A stretch of DNA of 64,000 bases from Oscillospiraceae bacterium (GCA_020025675.1 JAHHRS010000002.1:10068-74067); one strand, 5' to 3'. Positions 1-8,705 are shown, numbered from the stretch's first letter. Program-made: numbers and translations. Notes: generated by a model from the sequence alone, not told the origin.

Positions 1-435
1 AGGCTTTACAATGACCGGATACTTAAAGTTTACGGCTTCCGAAACAGCTGTATCAATGTCCGCATAGTCCCGAAAATCGGGTACGGTAAAGCCGTTATCC
101 CTTAAAAATGCGCGGAAAAGATTTTTGTTCTGCAATATTTTTACGGACTCATAAGGACCGCAGCCGGGAAGACCTAATTTTTCTGCTACATATGCGGCGG
201 TAATAACGCCCGGATCACAGGCAAAGGACATAATGCCGTCTATTTTAAGCTTTTTTGCAAGCTCAAGAACTTGGTCTTTTTCAATTATGCTCACATTATG
301 ATATTCATCGGAATATCTATGAGCGATGTTATCGGGAAGATAGTCACATGTAATTGTATAAAGCCCCAGAGCCTTTGCCTCATTTATGACCGGCAGCAGA
401 TAGCGGGAGCCGCCGAGGAGCAGTATTTTTTTCAT
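1..435 (-). CDS. ATP-grasp family ligase, N-terminal fragment (runs off the window)
   Basis: The first 145 codons are present; the gene continues beyond the left edge. Translation starts at the ATG at 435 and gives a Rossmann-like N-terminus (ILLLGGSRYLLPVINEAKAL) followed by a region resembling the pre-ATP-grasp domain of carbamoyl-phosphate-synthase-like and PurK-like ligases, ending in YPVIVKP, the usual opening of the ATP-binding domain. Such enzymes join a carboxylate to an amine with ATP; the substrate cannot be told from this fragment. The ATG follows directly on the stop codon of the upstream flippase (436), so the two are probably translated together. Next to a flippase and a glycosyltransferase, a role in modifying a surface polysaccharide is the likely reading, but this is inference. 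Confidence 0.75.
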   Translation of the reverse strand, partial: MKKILLLGGSRYLLPVINEAKALGLYTITCDYLPDNIAHRYSDEYHNVSIIEKDQVLELAKKLKIDGIMSFACDPGVITAAYVAEKLGLPGCGPYESVKILQNKNLFRAFLRDNGFTVPDFRDYADIDTAVSEAVNFKYPVIVKP

Positions 436-1887
436 TTAAGAGTTTTCCTTTCTGCTGGAAAATAACTTTTTTATGATAGTGAGAATGTAGTTGAAGCTAT
501 CAACCTTAAAAAGCATGGAAAGTCCTGCATATATCATAACACCCAAAAGAATCTGAATAATAAGGGTGAGAATGTCGTTTAATTCAAGAAGCAGGACCTG
601 ACTTACACAAAGCCCCATGAATGCAGAGAGCAATATGGATGGAGCCATGTCTTTTAACTGCTGGAGATAATGATAGTCAAGAAGCCTGCGGTTAGGCCAT
701 GCGTTAATAAGCTGAGACACAAGTCCTGAAAAAAGCTGCCCCAGAGCCATTGCAAACACGCCGTAGCGCATGGTTATAAGCAAAACCACAGTCTCAAGAC
801 TTTTCTTTATTATCTCAAGCTTCAGAAATACATCACTCCGCCCCATAGCCTTTATGGCATTAAGGTTAGCGGTGTGAAGAGGATAAAAGGCGTATACAAT
901 GCAGAAAACCTGTAAAAAGGGTACACACGGCAGCCATTTATCCGTTAAAAGAAGACGCACAACAGGTTCTGCACATGCGGCAAGCCCTGCCATCAGCGGC
1001 ATCATGATGTAGGAGCTTATTTTAATTGCCCGTCTTGTCATGTCCCGCACCTGAACTTTGTGATCCTGCTCAGAAGAGAGAACAGGAAGAAGGACACTGT
1101 CGATAGAGTAGTTTATGTTTTCAACTATAAGGTTGGGCATGGAATTGCCGCGCTCAAAAAATGCCAGATCGGAGTTAGAATATTTTACGCCTATAACAAG
1201 GGGGTAGATTTTAAGGTAAACAGTATCCAGCAGGGAAGATGCAAGAAGCTTCCAGCCATAGGATAAAAGCCCTTTAAGACGCCGTAAAGAGAACATCCTT
1301 TTGGGCTTCCAGCCCACTGTGAGCCAGAGTATTAAGGTGTTTACGGTGACGTTTGAAAGCTGCTGAGCCACAAGCGCCCACACACCAAAGCCCATATATG
1401 CCATAGATATTCCCAAAAGGGCGGAAAACAGAGTGCCGCCCAAAGTGGCAAAGAAAAAGCGCTTAAATTGCAGAGTTTTAGAGACGTAGGCCTGCTGCAC
1501 ATTTTTGACACCTGCCACAACTACCGTAAGTCCAAGAACCCGCATAACAGGGGTAAGGCCCGGTTCATGGTACAGATTTGATATGGTTGGAGCGAGGAAA
1601 AACAAAATGAGATACAGCAGCAGACAAAAACTTATATTAAAATAAAATACAGATGAAAAATCCAGATCGTCAGGGTCTTTTTTCTGTATAAGGGCATTTG
1701 CCATACCGCTGTCCACAAAAACCAGCAGGATTGAGGTTATGACCGCAACTTTGCTTGTAAGACCGTAGAGCTCAGGCTCCAAAATTCTTGCGAGAACTAT
1801 GGTGACTATAAAGGATACAAGCTGAGCACCGCAGCGCTCAAAAAAACGCCAGAAAAGATTGGAAAATACTTTGAGTTTTTTATCCAT
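436..1887 (-). CDS. Polysaccharide flippase (Wzx/MOP family)
   Basis: A 483-residue polytopic membrane protein with about 12-14 hydrophobic segments spread over its whole length. The N-terminal pattern (RCGAQLVSFIVTIVLARIL, then EPELYGL) is typical of MOP-superfamily exporters that move lipid-linked oligosaccharide repeat units across the cytoplasmic membrane. It lies 37 bp after the glycosyltransferase upstream and touches the ATP-grasp gene downstream, consistent with one polysaccharide operon read on the minus strand. The start ATG at 1887 has a GGAG ribosome-binding site. Substrate specificity cannot be read from the sequence; a teichuronic-type or capsular glycan is possible. Confidence 0.85.
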   Translation of the reverse strand: MDKKLKVFSNLFWRFFERCGAQLVSFIVTIVLARILEPELYGLTSKVAVITSILLVFVDSGMANALIQKKDPDDLDFSSVFYFNISFCLLLYLILFFLAPTISNLYHEPGLTPVMRVLGLTVVVAGVKNVQQAYVSKTLQFKRFFFATLGGTLFSALLGISMAYMGFGVWALVAQQLSNVTVNTLILWLTVGWKPKRMFSLRRLKGLLSYGWKLLASSLLDTVYLKIYPLVIGVKYSNSDLAFFERGNSMPNLIVENINYSIDSVLLPVLSSEQDHKVQVRDMTRRAIKISSYIMMPLMAGLAACAEPVVRLLLTDKWLPCVPFLQVFCIVYAFYPLHTANLNAIKAMGRSDVFLKLEIIKKSLETVVLLITMRYGVFAMALGQLFSGLVSQLINAWPNRRLLDYHYLQQLKDMAPSILLSAFMGLCVSQVLLLELNDILTLIIQILLGVMIYAGLSMLFKVDSFNYILTIIKKLFSSRKENS

Positions 1888-1924
1888 TAAACATCTCCGC
1901 CAAAATCTTATGGGAAAGAAGTGA

Positions 1925-2905
1925 TTATTCTTCGTATCCCCGCTTTTCCCTGTATTTAGCGTGAAGTTTTGGGAAAAGTCGTTTTATTGTTATTTTAAGC
2001 CTGTATACAAAGCTCTGTTTTTTATATATTTCCCTGTATGGGGGTTTTACCATCTTATCTACCTTGCCTTCGATAAAAAGAAGCTCGTATTCTCGCTCCA
2101 ATATCTCGTGGTCAATGGCAGGAACCTGTTCAGGTTTAACATGAGCCTTCAGCAGAGTGAGCATCTCTTTTTCACCCACTATAAAACGGCGGAGCTTTTT
2201 ATACTGAGTCGAAAGCTTGGAGCTCCATGAGCCGGGGTTACTGCACAGCCTGTATACGGACATGTCCTCATCAAGAAAACGTATAGGTCCGTCCAGAAGC
2301 AGACGCAGAGCATCCGGATAGTCGCTGAAACCGTAGGAACAGGAAATAAAATAAAAGTCCTTATGGTCTGAAATTATATCCTTTTTTGCAAGCAGGGAAC
2401 TGGTGTGGTAAGCATGGCTCATGCCTTTAACTGCATCCTCCAAAAATATGTCGTGGTCTCCGGTATGAGCAATATAAGGTTTGTCCGGGGAATTGCCGCT
2501 GCAATCGTGGATAATTGAATTATGGACACAGGCGCTGTACTCCGGGTGAGCTTCCAAAAAATCCACCTGTTTTTGTAGCTTCAAGCTGTCTATCCAATAA
2601 TCGTCACCTTCACAGAAAGCCACATATTTACCTCTTGCATTGGGATAGAAAAATTCATCATAAACGTCTTTATGAAGGGAATAAAGATTAACTTCCTGAT
2701 AAAAAGGGCGAATAATGTCCGGATACTTTTCAGCGTACTCCCTTATTACAGCGGCTGTGTTATCGGTTGATTTATCGTCATTTATAAGAACCTCAAAGCC
2801 GAAATCGGTTTTCTGGCTTACAAAGCCCTCCAAGGCGCTGCGAATATATTCCTCATGGTTGAAGGCGGCACACATGACAGTAACAAGACAGTCTCTATTA
2901 CTCAT
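1925..2905 (-). CDS. Glycosyltransferase family 2
   Basis: A GT-A fold glycosyltransferase of 326 residues. The N-terminus has the GT2 start (VTVMCAAFNHEEYIRSAL), the nucleotide-binding NDDKSTDNT motif near residues 42-50, and the acidic metal-binding EGDDYW motif near 99-104, so a nucleotide sugar is the expected donor. No membrane segment is visible; the C-terminus is basic and may lie on the membrane. I chose the ATG at 2905 because the ATG at 2920 is part of a GGAGGG ribosome-binding site located 8 bases before it. It is the first gene of the flippase/ATP-grasp unit and probably adds a sugar to a surface polysaccharide repeat. Confidence 0.85.
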   Translation of the reverse strand: MSNRDCLVTVMCAAFNHEEYIRSALEGFVSQKTDFGFEVLINDDKSTDNTAAVIREYAEKYPDIIRPFYQEVNLYSLHKDVYDEFFYPNARGKYVAFCEGDDYWIDSLKLQKQVDFLEAHPEYSACVHNSIIHDCSGNSPDKPYIAHTGDHDIFLEDAVKGMSHAYHTSSLLAKKDIISDHKDFYFISCSYGFSDYPDALRLLLDGPIRFLDEDMSVYRLCSNPGSWSSKLSTQYKKLRRFIVGEKEMLTLLKAHVKPEQVPAIDHEILEREYELLFIEGKVDKMVKPPYREIYKKQSFVYRLKITIKRLFPKLHAKYREKRGYEE

Positions 2906-2974
2906 ATTTAAGCCCTCCATAAAATTTAGTCATAATATTATACTACCAAAGCAATGATAATTCAACAGATATAT

Positions 2975-3011
2975 ATAAAAAGCCCTCTCAGGCCATTGAC
3001 CTGAGAGGGCT
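2975..3011 (-). terminator. Terminator after psuG
   Basis: A perfect 12-bp stem (AGCCCTCTCAGG with its complement) and a 7-nt loop, followed on the minus strand by a T-run. It closes the deoD-psuG transcript. Confidence 0.9.
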
Positions 3012-3019
3012 CGGCTTTA

Positions 3020-3934
3020 TTAGTTTTCTGCCAGTTCTTTGGCGGTGAGAGCTGCAAGCTTTGCGTTATTTAAAACCAGCTTTATATTGCTCTCAAGGCT
3101 GTCTCCGCCGGTGAGTTCCACAACTTTGGCCAGAAGGAAGGGAGTGGTGTCCTTACCGTGGATTCCCTGCTCTTTGCACTCCTTGAGTGCCTGCTCAATG
3201 GCGGCGTCTATAACGTCCTTGTCCATTGAGTATTCCTCGGGGATAGGATTTGTTACCAGCATACCGCCTTTATAATCCAGCCCACGCTGAGCACGGAACA
3301 TGTCAGCCAACTCCTTGGGACTGTCTACACGGTAGTCAACGGAAAAGCCGCTCTTTCTGGTGTAGAAAGCAGGAAGCTCCTCTGTGCCATAGCCAATAAC
3401 AGGTACTCCCTTGGTTTCAAGGTATTCAAGAGTAAGGCCCAAATCCAAAATGGATTTTGCACCGGCACATACAACCATAACCGGTGTCTGAGCCAGCTCT
3501 TCAAGGTCTGCGGATATATCCATAGTGGTTTCCGCACCCCTGTGAACTCCGCCTATGCCGCCGGTGGCAAAAATTTTAATTCCTGCCATGTGGGCTATAA
3601 TCATAGTGGTTGTAACGGTGGTAGCTCCGTCAATCCCTCTTGCAACAACTGCCGGAAGGTCACGGCGGCTAACCTTGGTAACGGCTCTGCCGGATTTACC
3701 CAAATGCTCAATCTCATCGCGGGAAAGACCGGCTTTAAGTCTGCCCCCTATAATGGCAATGGTTGCAGGAACAGCGCCGTTATCACGGATACACTGCTCT
3801 ACCATCAGTGCGGTCTCAACGTTCTTGGGGTAGGGCATACCATGGGAAATTATGGTGCTCTCCAAAGCCACAACCGGCTTGCCTTCCCGGAGTGCCAGCT
3901 GGACTTCAGGTGAAATGTCAAGATATTTGTTCAT
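3020..3934 (-). CDS. psuG: Pseudouridine-5'-phosphate glycosidase
   Basis: Cleaves the C-C bond of pseudouridine 5'-phosphate to uracil and ribose 5-phosphate, the second step of pseudouridine catabolism, in the cytoplasm. The 304-residue length is normal for the family. Diagnostic motifs are VVALESTIISHGMPYPKN near residues 21-38, carrying the conserved glutamate, KSGRAVTKVSRRDLPAV near 79-95, and FATGGIGGVHRGAE near 122-135. It follows deoD by 17 bp, so the two form a nucleoside-salvage operon. Its partner kinase psuK is not adjacent but lies at 19134-20024 behind the glycogen genes. A GGAG ribosome-binding site supports the ATG at 3934. Confidence 0.95.
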   Translation of the reverse strand: MNKYLDISPEVQLALREGKPVVALESTIISHGMPYPKNVETALMVEQCIRDNGAVPATIAIIGGRLKAGLSRDEIEHLGKSGRAVTKVSRRDLPAVVARGIDGATTVTTTMIIAHMAGIKIFATGGIGGVHRGAETTMDISADLEELAQTPVMVVCAGAKSILDLGLTLEYLETKGVPVIGYGTEELPAFYTRKSGFSVDYRVDSPKELADMFRAQRGLDYKGGMLVTNPIPEEYSMDKDVIDAAIEQALKECKEQGIHGKDTTPFLLAKVVELTGGDSLESNIKLVLNNAKLAALTAKELAEN

Positions 3935-3951
3935 ACTGCTTTTACTCCTGT

Positions 3952-4683
3952 TTATTTAATTTCCGCCATTTTTACGGCGGTATCAAGCGCTATTTCTATC
4001 ATCTGAGAGAAGGACATCTGCCTGTCCTCAGGTGAAAGAGCCTCGGACCGGTATATATGGTCGGAAATGGTGCAGAGGCATAGAGCACGTTTGCCTGCGT
4101 AAGCAGCATTTGCATAAAGACCGGCGGCCTCCATCTCCACTGCCATAACACCCATGCGTTTCCACTGAGCGTTTTTATCCCAACCGTCAGATGCGTAGAA
4201 GTTATCACTGGAGAGAATGTTTCCCACCTTAACATCGATGCCCTTTTCCGTAGCTGCTTCAACGGCTTTTGTTAAAAGGGTAAAGTCAGCAATGGGGGCA
4301 AAAATACCGCCGGTGTTAAACTGCTCCAGATAGTTTGAATTGGTGCAGGCGGCCTGGCCGGCAACTATATCCATAAGATTCAGATCGTCTCTCAAAGCTC
4401 CGGCTGAGCCAATTCTTATAATGTTGTCAACGTCATAGAAATTATAAAGTTCCCAGCTGTAAATTCCTATTGCGGGAATACCCATACCGGAGGCCATGAC
4501 AGTTACGGGAACGCCTTTCCACATACCGGTGTGACCCTGAACGCCGCGAACATTATTCACCAGAACCGGAGCTTCCAAAAAGTTCTCGGCTATAAATTTG
4601 GCTCTGAGCGGGTCACCGGGCATAAGAACTGTTTTGGCAATATCCTCTTTTTTTGCGTTAATGTGTGGTGTAGGAATAGACAT
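3952..4683 (-). CDS. deoD: Purine-nucleoside phosphorylase
   Basis: Phosphorolysis of purine (deoxy)ribonucleosides to the base and (deoxy)ribose 1-phosphate. The 243 residues match the hexameric, low-molecular-mass bacterial DeoD class: MPGDPLRAKFIAENFL near 21-36 carries the phosphate-binding Gly, Asp and Arg, AVEMEAAGLYA carries the nucleoside-binding Glu-Met-Glu, and TISDHIYR carries the catalytic aspartate. The ATG at 4683 has an AGGAGG site. A near-consensus promoter lies at 4733-4761. It heads the deoD-psuG operon and diverges from udk-tdk, forming a salvage locus for purine, pyrimidine and modified nucleosides. Confidence 0.96.
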   Translation of the reverse strand: MSIPTPHINAKKEDIAKTVLMPGDPLRAKFIAENFLEAPVLVNNVRGVQGHTGMWKGVPVTVMASGMGIPAIGIYSWELYNFYDVDNIIRIGSAGALRDDLNLMDIVAGQAACTNSNYLEQFNTGGIFAPIADFTLLTKAVEAATEKGIDVKVGNILSSDNFYASDGWDKNAQWKRMGVMAVEMEAAGLYANAAYAGKRALCLCTISDHIYRSEALSPEDRQMSFSQMIEIALDTAVKMAEIK

Positions 4684-4732
4684 GTTAATTTCCTCCTGTT
4701 TAAATAACCTGATAAAGATATTTCAATTATCA

Positions 4733-4761
4733 ATTATATTGTACAAAAACCCAAAAGTCAA
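4733..4761 (-). promoter_or_regulatory. Sigma-A promoter of deoD
   Basis: On the minus strand TTGACT (4761-4756), a 17-bp spacer and TATAAT (4738-4733). It lies back to back with the udk promoter, with one base between the two -35 hexamers. Confidence 0.85.
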
Positions 4762-4762
4762 A

Positions 4763-4791
4763 TTGAAACGGAGAGAAATATATGATATTAT
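4763..4791 (+). promoter_or_regulatory. Sigma-A promoter of udk-tdk
   Basis: TTGAAA (4763-4768), a 17-bp spacer and TATTAT (4786-4791), about 45 bp before the udk start codon. Confidence 0.75.
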
Positions 4792-4834
4792 TAATATAGT
4801 TTTAAATTAGAAAATTTTTCGGGGGAATTTTTAT

Positions 4835-5464
4835 ATGAGCGATGTAATCGTTATAGGCATTGCAGGAGGAACCGGCAGCGGAAAAACTACCATAACCAAA
4901 AAGATAATTGAAAATTTCAGGGATGACGTTTCTGTTATACACCATGATAATTTTTATAAAGCACACCACGGCATGAGTTTTGAAGAGCGCTCAAAGCTAA
5001 ACTACGACCACCCGGACTCTTTTGACACCGAACTTCTTATAGACGCTGTCCGTGAACTTAAGAAGGGAAACAGTGTCTTATGCCCTATATATGATTACAC
5101 CATTCATGACCGTACGGATAAGACCGTAAAGGTAAATCCGGCAAAAGTTATAATTGTTGAGGGAATTTTGATTTTCCAGTCCATAGAGCTGTGCAATGAA
5201 ATGGACATCAAGATATATGTGGATACAGATGCAGATGTGCGTATACTCCGCCGTATTGTCCGTGACGTGCAGGAGAGGGGCAGAAATCTTGACAGCGTTG
5301 TGGAGCAGTATCTTACCACTGTTAAACCTATGCACGAGCAGTTTGTGGAGCCCAGCAAACGAAGAGCCGATATAATTATTCCTGAGGGCGGTCACAATCA
5401 GGTGGCACTTGATATGGTTATGGAGCGGGTAAGAGCTCATCTTAAAAAGGAGAAAGAAGACTGA
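4835..5464 (+). CDS. udk: Uridine kinase
   Basis: Phosphorylates uridine and cytidine to UMP and CMP. The 209 residues are the standard size. The Walker A loop GIAGGTGSGKTT lies near residues 8-19, HHDNFYK near 36-42 holds substrate-binding residues, and DTDADVRILRRIVRDV is the conserved lid region with its arginines. The ATG at 4835 follows a GGGGG-rich ribosome-binding site. The stop codon overlaps the tdk start by one base, so the two are translationally coupled. Together with tdk it salvages pyrimidine nucleosides. Confidence 0.96.
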   Translation: MSDVIVIGIAGGTGSGKTTITKKIIENFRDDVSVIHHDNFYKAHHGMSFEERSKLNYDHPDSFDTELLIDAVRELKKGNSVLCPIYDYTIHDRTDKTVKVNPAKVIIVEGILIFQSIELCNEMDIKIYVDTDADVRILRRIVRDVQERGRNLDSVVEQYLTTVKPMHEQFVEPSKRRADIIIPEGGHNQVALDMVMERVRAHLKKEKED

Positions 5465-6063
5465 TGGCAAAGCTTTATTTTAAATACGGAGCTATGGGCT
5501 CTTCAAAGTCGGCTCAGGCGCTCATTACCAAATTCAACTATGAAGAGCTGGGTATGTCTGTCTGGCTTATAAAGCCCAGCATAGACACCAGAGACGGGGC
5601 AGATATTATAAAAAGCCGTATCGGACTTGAGTGTAAAGCTCAGGTAATAACGCCCGAGGATAATATTAAGGAAAAGTACAATGCTGCCGGTAAACATGAT
5701 GTGATAATAGCTGACGAGGCACAGTTTTTTACACCACAGCAGATAGACCAGCTCAGGGATGTTGTGGATGAGGATGATTTGCCGGTTTTATGTTTTGGAC
5801 TTAGAACCGATTTTCTTACTCACTTCTTCCCCGGTGCTCAGCGTCTTATGGAACTTGCAGACTCTATTACAGAAATTAAGACTGTATGCGCCTGCGGCAG
5901 AAAGGCAACCGTCAATGCAAGAATTGACGAAAACGGCAGAGTTATTACCCGCGGAAATCAGGTCCTTTTGGGGGGAAACGACAGCTATGTGGCTATGTGC
6001 CATAAGTGCTGGATGGACAAGATAAGTGCTCAGCAAGAGCAGGAAAAGGGTGAAATGATTTGA
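5464..6063 (+). CDS. tdk: Thymidine kinase (type II)
   Basis: Phosphorylates thymidine to dTMP. At 199 residues it fits the small type II thymidine kinases. The P-loop variant YGAMGSSKSAQALI lies near residues 8-21, the DEAQFF lid/Walker B motif follows in the middle, and four structural zinc ligands are visible as CACGRKA and CHKCW. The P-loop has Ser-Ser where Escherichia coli and many other bacteria have Ser-Gly, a subgroup variation. It overlaps udk by one base and the next gene by four, giving a three-gene operon. Confidence 0.95.
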   Translation: MAKLYFKYGAMGSSKSAQALITKFNYEELGMSVWLIKPSIDTRDGADIIKSRIGLECKAQVITPEDNIKEKYNAAGKHDVIIADEAQFFTPQQIDQLRDVVDEDDLPVLCFGLRTDFLTHFFPGAQRLMELADSITEIKTVCACGRKATVNARIDENGRVITRGNQVLLGGNDSYVAMCHKCWMDKISAQQEQEKGEMI

Positions 6064-6587
6064 AATCCAAAAGAGGGGTAAAGGTATTAATATTTATACT
6101 TCTGCTTATGTTTTTAGTTTTTACCTTCTTTATACGTTTTGATACTCCGGAAAACAGAGCACTTGAAGGCATTGAGCAGGCGGCCCTTGGAGCGGGAGAA
6201 ATCAAGTTTTTAAGCTACTCGGAAAACTCTCAGTCTGAGACAGTGGGAGTATATGAGGATGATGTGTACAGATACACAGTCCTTGCTGAAAACGGCCAAC
6301 TGATAGGCTTATACATAAACAGCGACAGCATGTCAAGGCTTGACAGTGCCCTTGTGGAAAACGACGGGGCGAGAATAAGCGACGAAGAGGCCGAAAAAAC
6401 CGCAAAGAGCATTGTACAAAAAATTCATCCTGAGTGGGACATCTCAAAACTCAGCTTTACAGGGTCAAAAACCGACAGCCACCTGGACGAATTTCGTTTC
6501 GATGTGGAAGGCGGAGATAAGCCTCTAAGTATAAATCTTGCCTTTAACGGAGATCTCAGCGGAATAAATAAAGATTTGTGTGCATAA
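6060..6587 (+). CDS. Membrane-anchored extracytoplasmic protein of unknown function
   Basis: A 175-residue protein with an N-terminal membrane anchor or uncleaved signal (VLIFILLLMFLVFTFFI, residues 9-25) and an exported mixed alpha/beta remainder. The segment DEEAEKTAKSIVQKIHPEWD followed by beta-rich sequence is faintly reminiscent of PepSY-like modules, but I do not recognise a family with confidence. Translation starts at a TTG (6060-6062) overlapping the tdk stop by four bases, with an AAAAGGG-type site upstream, so it is the third gene of the udk operon. No cysteine lipobox is present. Confidence 0.7.
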   Translation: MKSKRGVKVLIFILLLMFLVFTFFIRFDTPENRALEGIEQAALGAGEIKFLSYSENSQSETVGVYEDDVYRYTVLAENGQLIGLYINSDSMSRLDSALVENDGARISDEEAEKTAKSIVQKIHPEWDISKLSFTGSKTDSHLDEFRFDVEGGDKPLSINLAFNGDLSGINKDLCA

Positions 6588-6616
6588 AAAAGACGGGAAA
6601 ATTCCCGTCTTTTTTT
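6586..6616. terminator. Bidirectional terminator between convergent genes
   Basis: The stem AAAAGACGGGAA with its complement is flanked by A-run and T-run, so it serves both the udk operon and the convergent DUF4349 gene, whose stop lies in its T-run. Confidence 0.9.
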
Positions 6617-7571
6617 ATTTGGTATCCGAGTTTTTGCCTTTTGCTTCTTTTTTCAGTCTGCGCTTAATACGCAGCTTTTTAAACAGCGGCACAAAGATAA
6701 TTAGCAATACAGCAACTATAACAAGGGCGGGCACAGCGCCCACAAACCACAGAAGCAGGTCTTTAAAGAAACGGCCTACTCCATGTAAACCATGTTTGAG
6801 AGAGCGCAAAAGCTGCTGACCGTAGCTGAGCTGATTCCCGGCGGGCTCGTCACTGTACTCTCTGACTTCCTGAAGGTTAAGGTAAATGGTGCTGTAATTT
6901 ATTTGTCTGTCCCAGTTATTAAGGCTTGACTGTAAGCTCTCTATCTCATAGCGCACATTTGCAAGCTCACCCTCGATTGCAATAATATCCTCAACGCTCT
7001 TTGCCAATTCAAGCATTTCAAGCAGTCTTGCTTCCTGTGCTGTATAGGCTTTGAGCCTTGCCTCTGTGTCGTAATACTGAGCTGAGACATTTTCTGTGTA
7101 GGTGTGGCTGTACGGCACGTTTCCGATGGAAGAGAGGTCGCCGCTCATTTGGGAAAAATCATTACTGGGCACTCTTATGGTAAAATCCGCGCTGCGGCTG
7201 TAATAACTGCCGGAGCTTTTGGTATAGTAGTTTGCGTCGCTTACGGAGCTTTGCTCAATGTAGCCGTTATACTTTGCCACAAGCTCTTTGAGCTGTTCCA
7301 TGCTCTTTTCAAATTCCGTTGTCTCTACGGTGATTTCCGCAGAGTAGATTATTTTTTCGGGATCGACTTCGGGCAGCTCATTTTCTGCGCCGGCGGCGGC
7401 ATCTCCTGCAAGGTCAAAGCCCATTTCCTCTGCGGTGGCCTCCGGCGCTCCCATAGGGGCGCGGTTTGCAGCGCCGGTGGCTTCGGCTGCGGTGTCAGAT
7501 GATTTGCTGCCGCAGGCACATAGGGAAAGAACCATAAGCAGAGTCAGAAAAATACTAAGAAATCTTTTCAT
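6615..7571 (-). CDS. DUF4349 domain lipoprotein
   Basis: A 318-residue secreted lipoprotein. A signal peptide (MKRFLSIFLTLLMVLSLCAC) ends in a lipobox with the acylated cysteine near residue 20. An Ala/Gly-rich linker follows, then the DUF4349 region (from KIIYSAEITVETTEFEKSM) with a long central coiled-coil around 165-215 (ARLLEMLELAKSVEDIIAIE). A C-terminal transmembrane helix near 270-298 precedes a strongly basic tail (KKLRIKRRLKKEAKG), giving lipid and membrane anchorage at opposite ends. The family is common in Firmicutes cell envelopes; its function is not established. An AAGGAGG site precedes the ATG. Confidence 0.85.
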   Translation of the reverse strand: MKRFLSIFLTLLMVLSLCACGSKSSDTAAEATGAANRAPMGAPEATAEEMGFDLAGDAAAGAENELPEVDPEKIIYSAEITVETTEFEKSMEQLKELVAKYNGYIEQSSVSDANYYTKSSGSYYSRSADFTIRVPSNDFSQMSGDLSSIGNVPYSHTYTENVSAQYYDTEARLKAYTAQEARLLEMLELAKSVEDIIAIEGELANVRYEIESLQSSLNNWDRQINYSTIYLNLQEVREYSDEPAGNQLSYGQQLLRSLKHGLHGVGRFFKDLLLWFVGAVPALVIVAVLLIIFVPLFKKLRIKRRLKKEAKGKNSDTK

Positions 7572-7981
7572 TTTAATCCTCCTTATATTTGTTTTTTGAG
7601 TTATCTGATTGTATGACTGAGTTTGGTGGTAAAAGTTCCCTCTTTTTTAAAATAGCTGCAATTTTAAAGTGAAATATAAAAAACCTTACCTTTGAATGGG
7701 TGCTGAAAGGATGGCTTAGAAATTACGAAAAGCAAAGACGGAGCTGATAAGATAGAACTGCACCCCATCTGTTAGATAGTATATCACAGATGGAGTGCAG
7801 CAGTTCTGATAAGTCGGCTATAAGCGAGAAATCTCTGACCGTCTATATTTCATTTTACAGTGTTATTACCGGCATACAGTTTCTTCTCCGTACAGAGAAA
7901 CCCTTTGCACCTGATAGGAGAGAACATATAAACCTATTTTAAATTAGTTTCTTACAGGACATAGGTGAAAGAAAGTCAATT
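7572..7981. other. Intergenic region with an IS-end-like palindrome
   Basis: There are 410 bases without a convincing gene. The region holds the imperfect palindrome at 7754-7807 (listed separately) and a small hairpin near 7871-7893. No open frame with a ribosome-binding site was found on either strand. Confidence 0.6.
7754..7807. repeat. Imperfect palindrome resembling joined IS3-family ends
   Basis: The arms AGAACTG-CACCCCATCTGT and ACAGATGGAGTGCAGCAGTTCT are complementary apart from a 3-base insertion and one mismatch, with a 13-base centre. The ACTGCACCCC...GTTAGA pattern resembles IS3-family (IS150-group) terminal repeats. A related palindrome lies at 20108-20161. No transposase is present, so a remnant or MITE-like element is the likely reading. 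Confidence 0.45.
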
Positions 7982-8686
7982 TTACTTGGTCAATTCCGTG
8001 ACTACATGCTGACACAAAAGAAGTCCTGCCGTTGCCGGTACCCAGCACAAAGAACCCGGCACACTGCGTCTGCCCGGAGGCGGAGCCTCATACTGAGTGG
8101 GGGTCATAGGCTCCTCGGGGCTGAACACAACAGGATGATGGGTCACCCCTAAATTTCGCAGCTCTTTTCTGACTACTCTTGCAAGGGCGCAGCCTGTGGT
8201 TTTTGAAATGTCGCTGATTCGGAGAAGAGAAGCATCTCTTTTATTGCCGGTTCCAAGAGCGGAAATTACGGGAATGTTACGTTCCCGACAGCTCATAATC
8301 AGGTCTACTTTACATGATACAAGGTCAATCGCATCTACAAGATAGTCGTAATCGGAGAAAAACTCGTCTCTGTGCTGTGCATCATAGTGACCTACTACGG
8401 TTTTAACCTGAATATTTGGATTTATATCCTTTATTCTCTCCTCCATCACCTGCACTTTAGGTTTGCCTATGGTAGAGCTTAGTGCTACAAGCTGTCGGTT
8501 TATATTACTCTCACCCACATTATCCATGTCAACCAAAGTAAGCTTGCCCACACCTGAACGGGCCAATGCCTCAGCGCACCATGAGCCTACGCCGCCCAAT
8601 CCGAAAACCGCCACATGGCTGTTCCACAGCTTATCCATTGCCTCGTCCCCTAAAAGCATACGAGCTCTAAGTGTCCTTTCTTCCAT
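7982..8686 (-). CDS. tcdA: tRNA threonylcarbamoyladenosine dehydratase
   Basis: An E1-like (ThiF/MoeB) enzyme that cyclises t6A37 of tRNAs to ct6A using ATP. The 234 residues contain the adenylate-binding glycine motif VFGLGGVGSWCAEALARSG near 28-46, the nucleotide-contacting DMDNVGESNINRQ near 53-65, and an Ala-Leu-Gly-Thr-Gly loop after residue 143. A cysteine in KTTGCALARVVRKEL near 165 sits where Firmicutes members have one. It lacks the ubiquitin-like partner and CxxC zinc pairs of MoeB/ThiF, which favours TcdA. The upstream foldase gene is separated by a terminator, so it probably has its own promoter. Confidence 0.9.
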   Translation of the reverse strand: MEERTLRARMLLGDEAMDKLWNSHVAVFGLGGVGSWCAEALARSGVGKLTLVDMDNVGESNINRQLVALSSTIGKPKVQVMEERIKDINPNIQVKTVVGHYDAQHRDEFFSDYDYLVDAIDLVSCKVDLIMSCRERNIPVISALGTGNKRDASLLRISDISKTTGCALARVVRKELRNLGVTHHPVVFSPEEPMTPTQYEAPPPGRRSVPGSLCWVPATAGLLLCQHVVTELTK

Positions 8687-8705
8687 AAATTATTCCTCCG
8701 TACAG

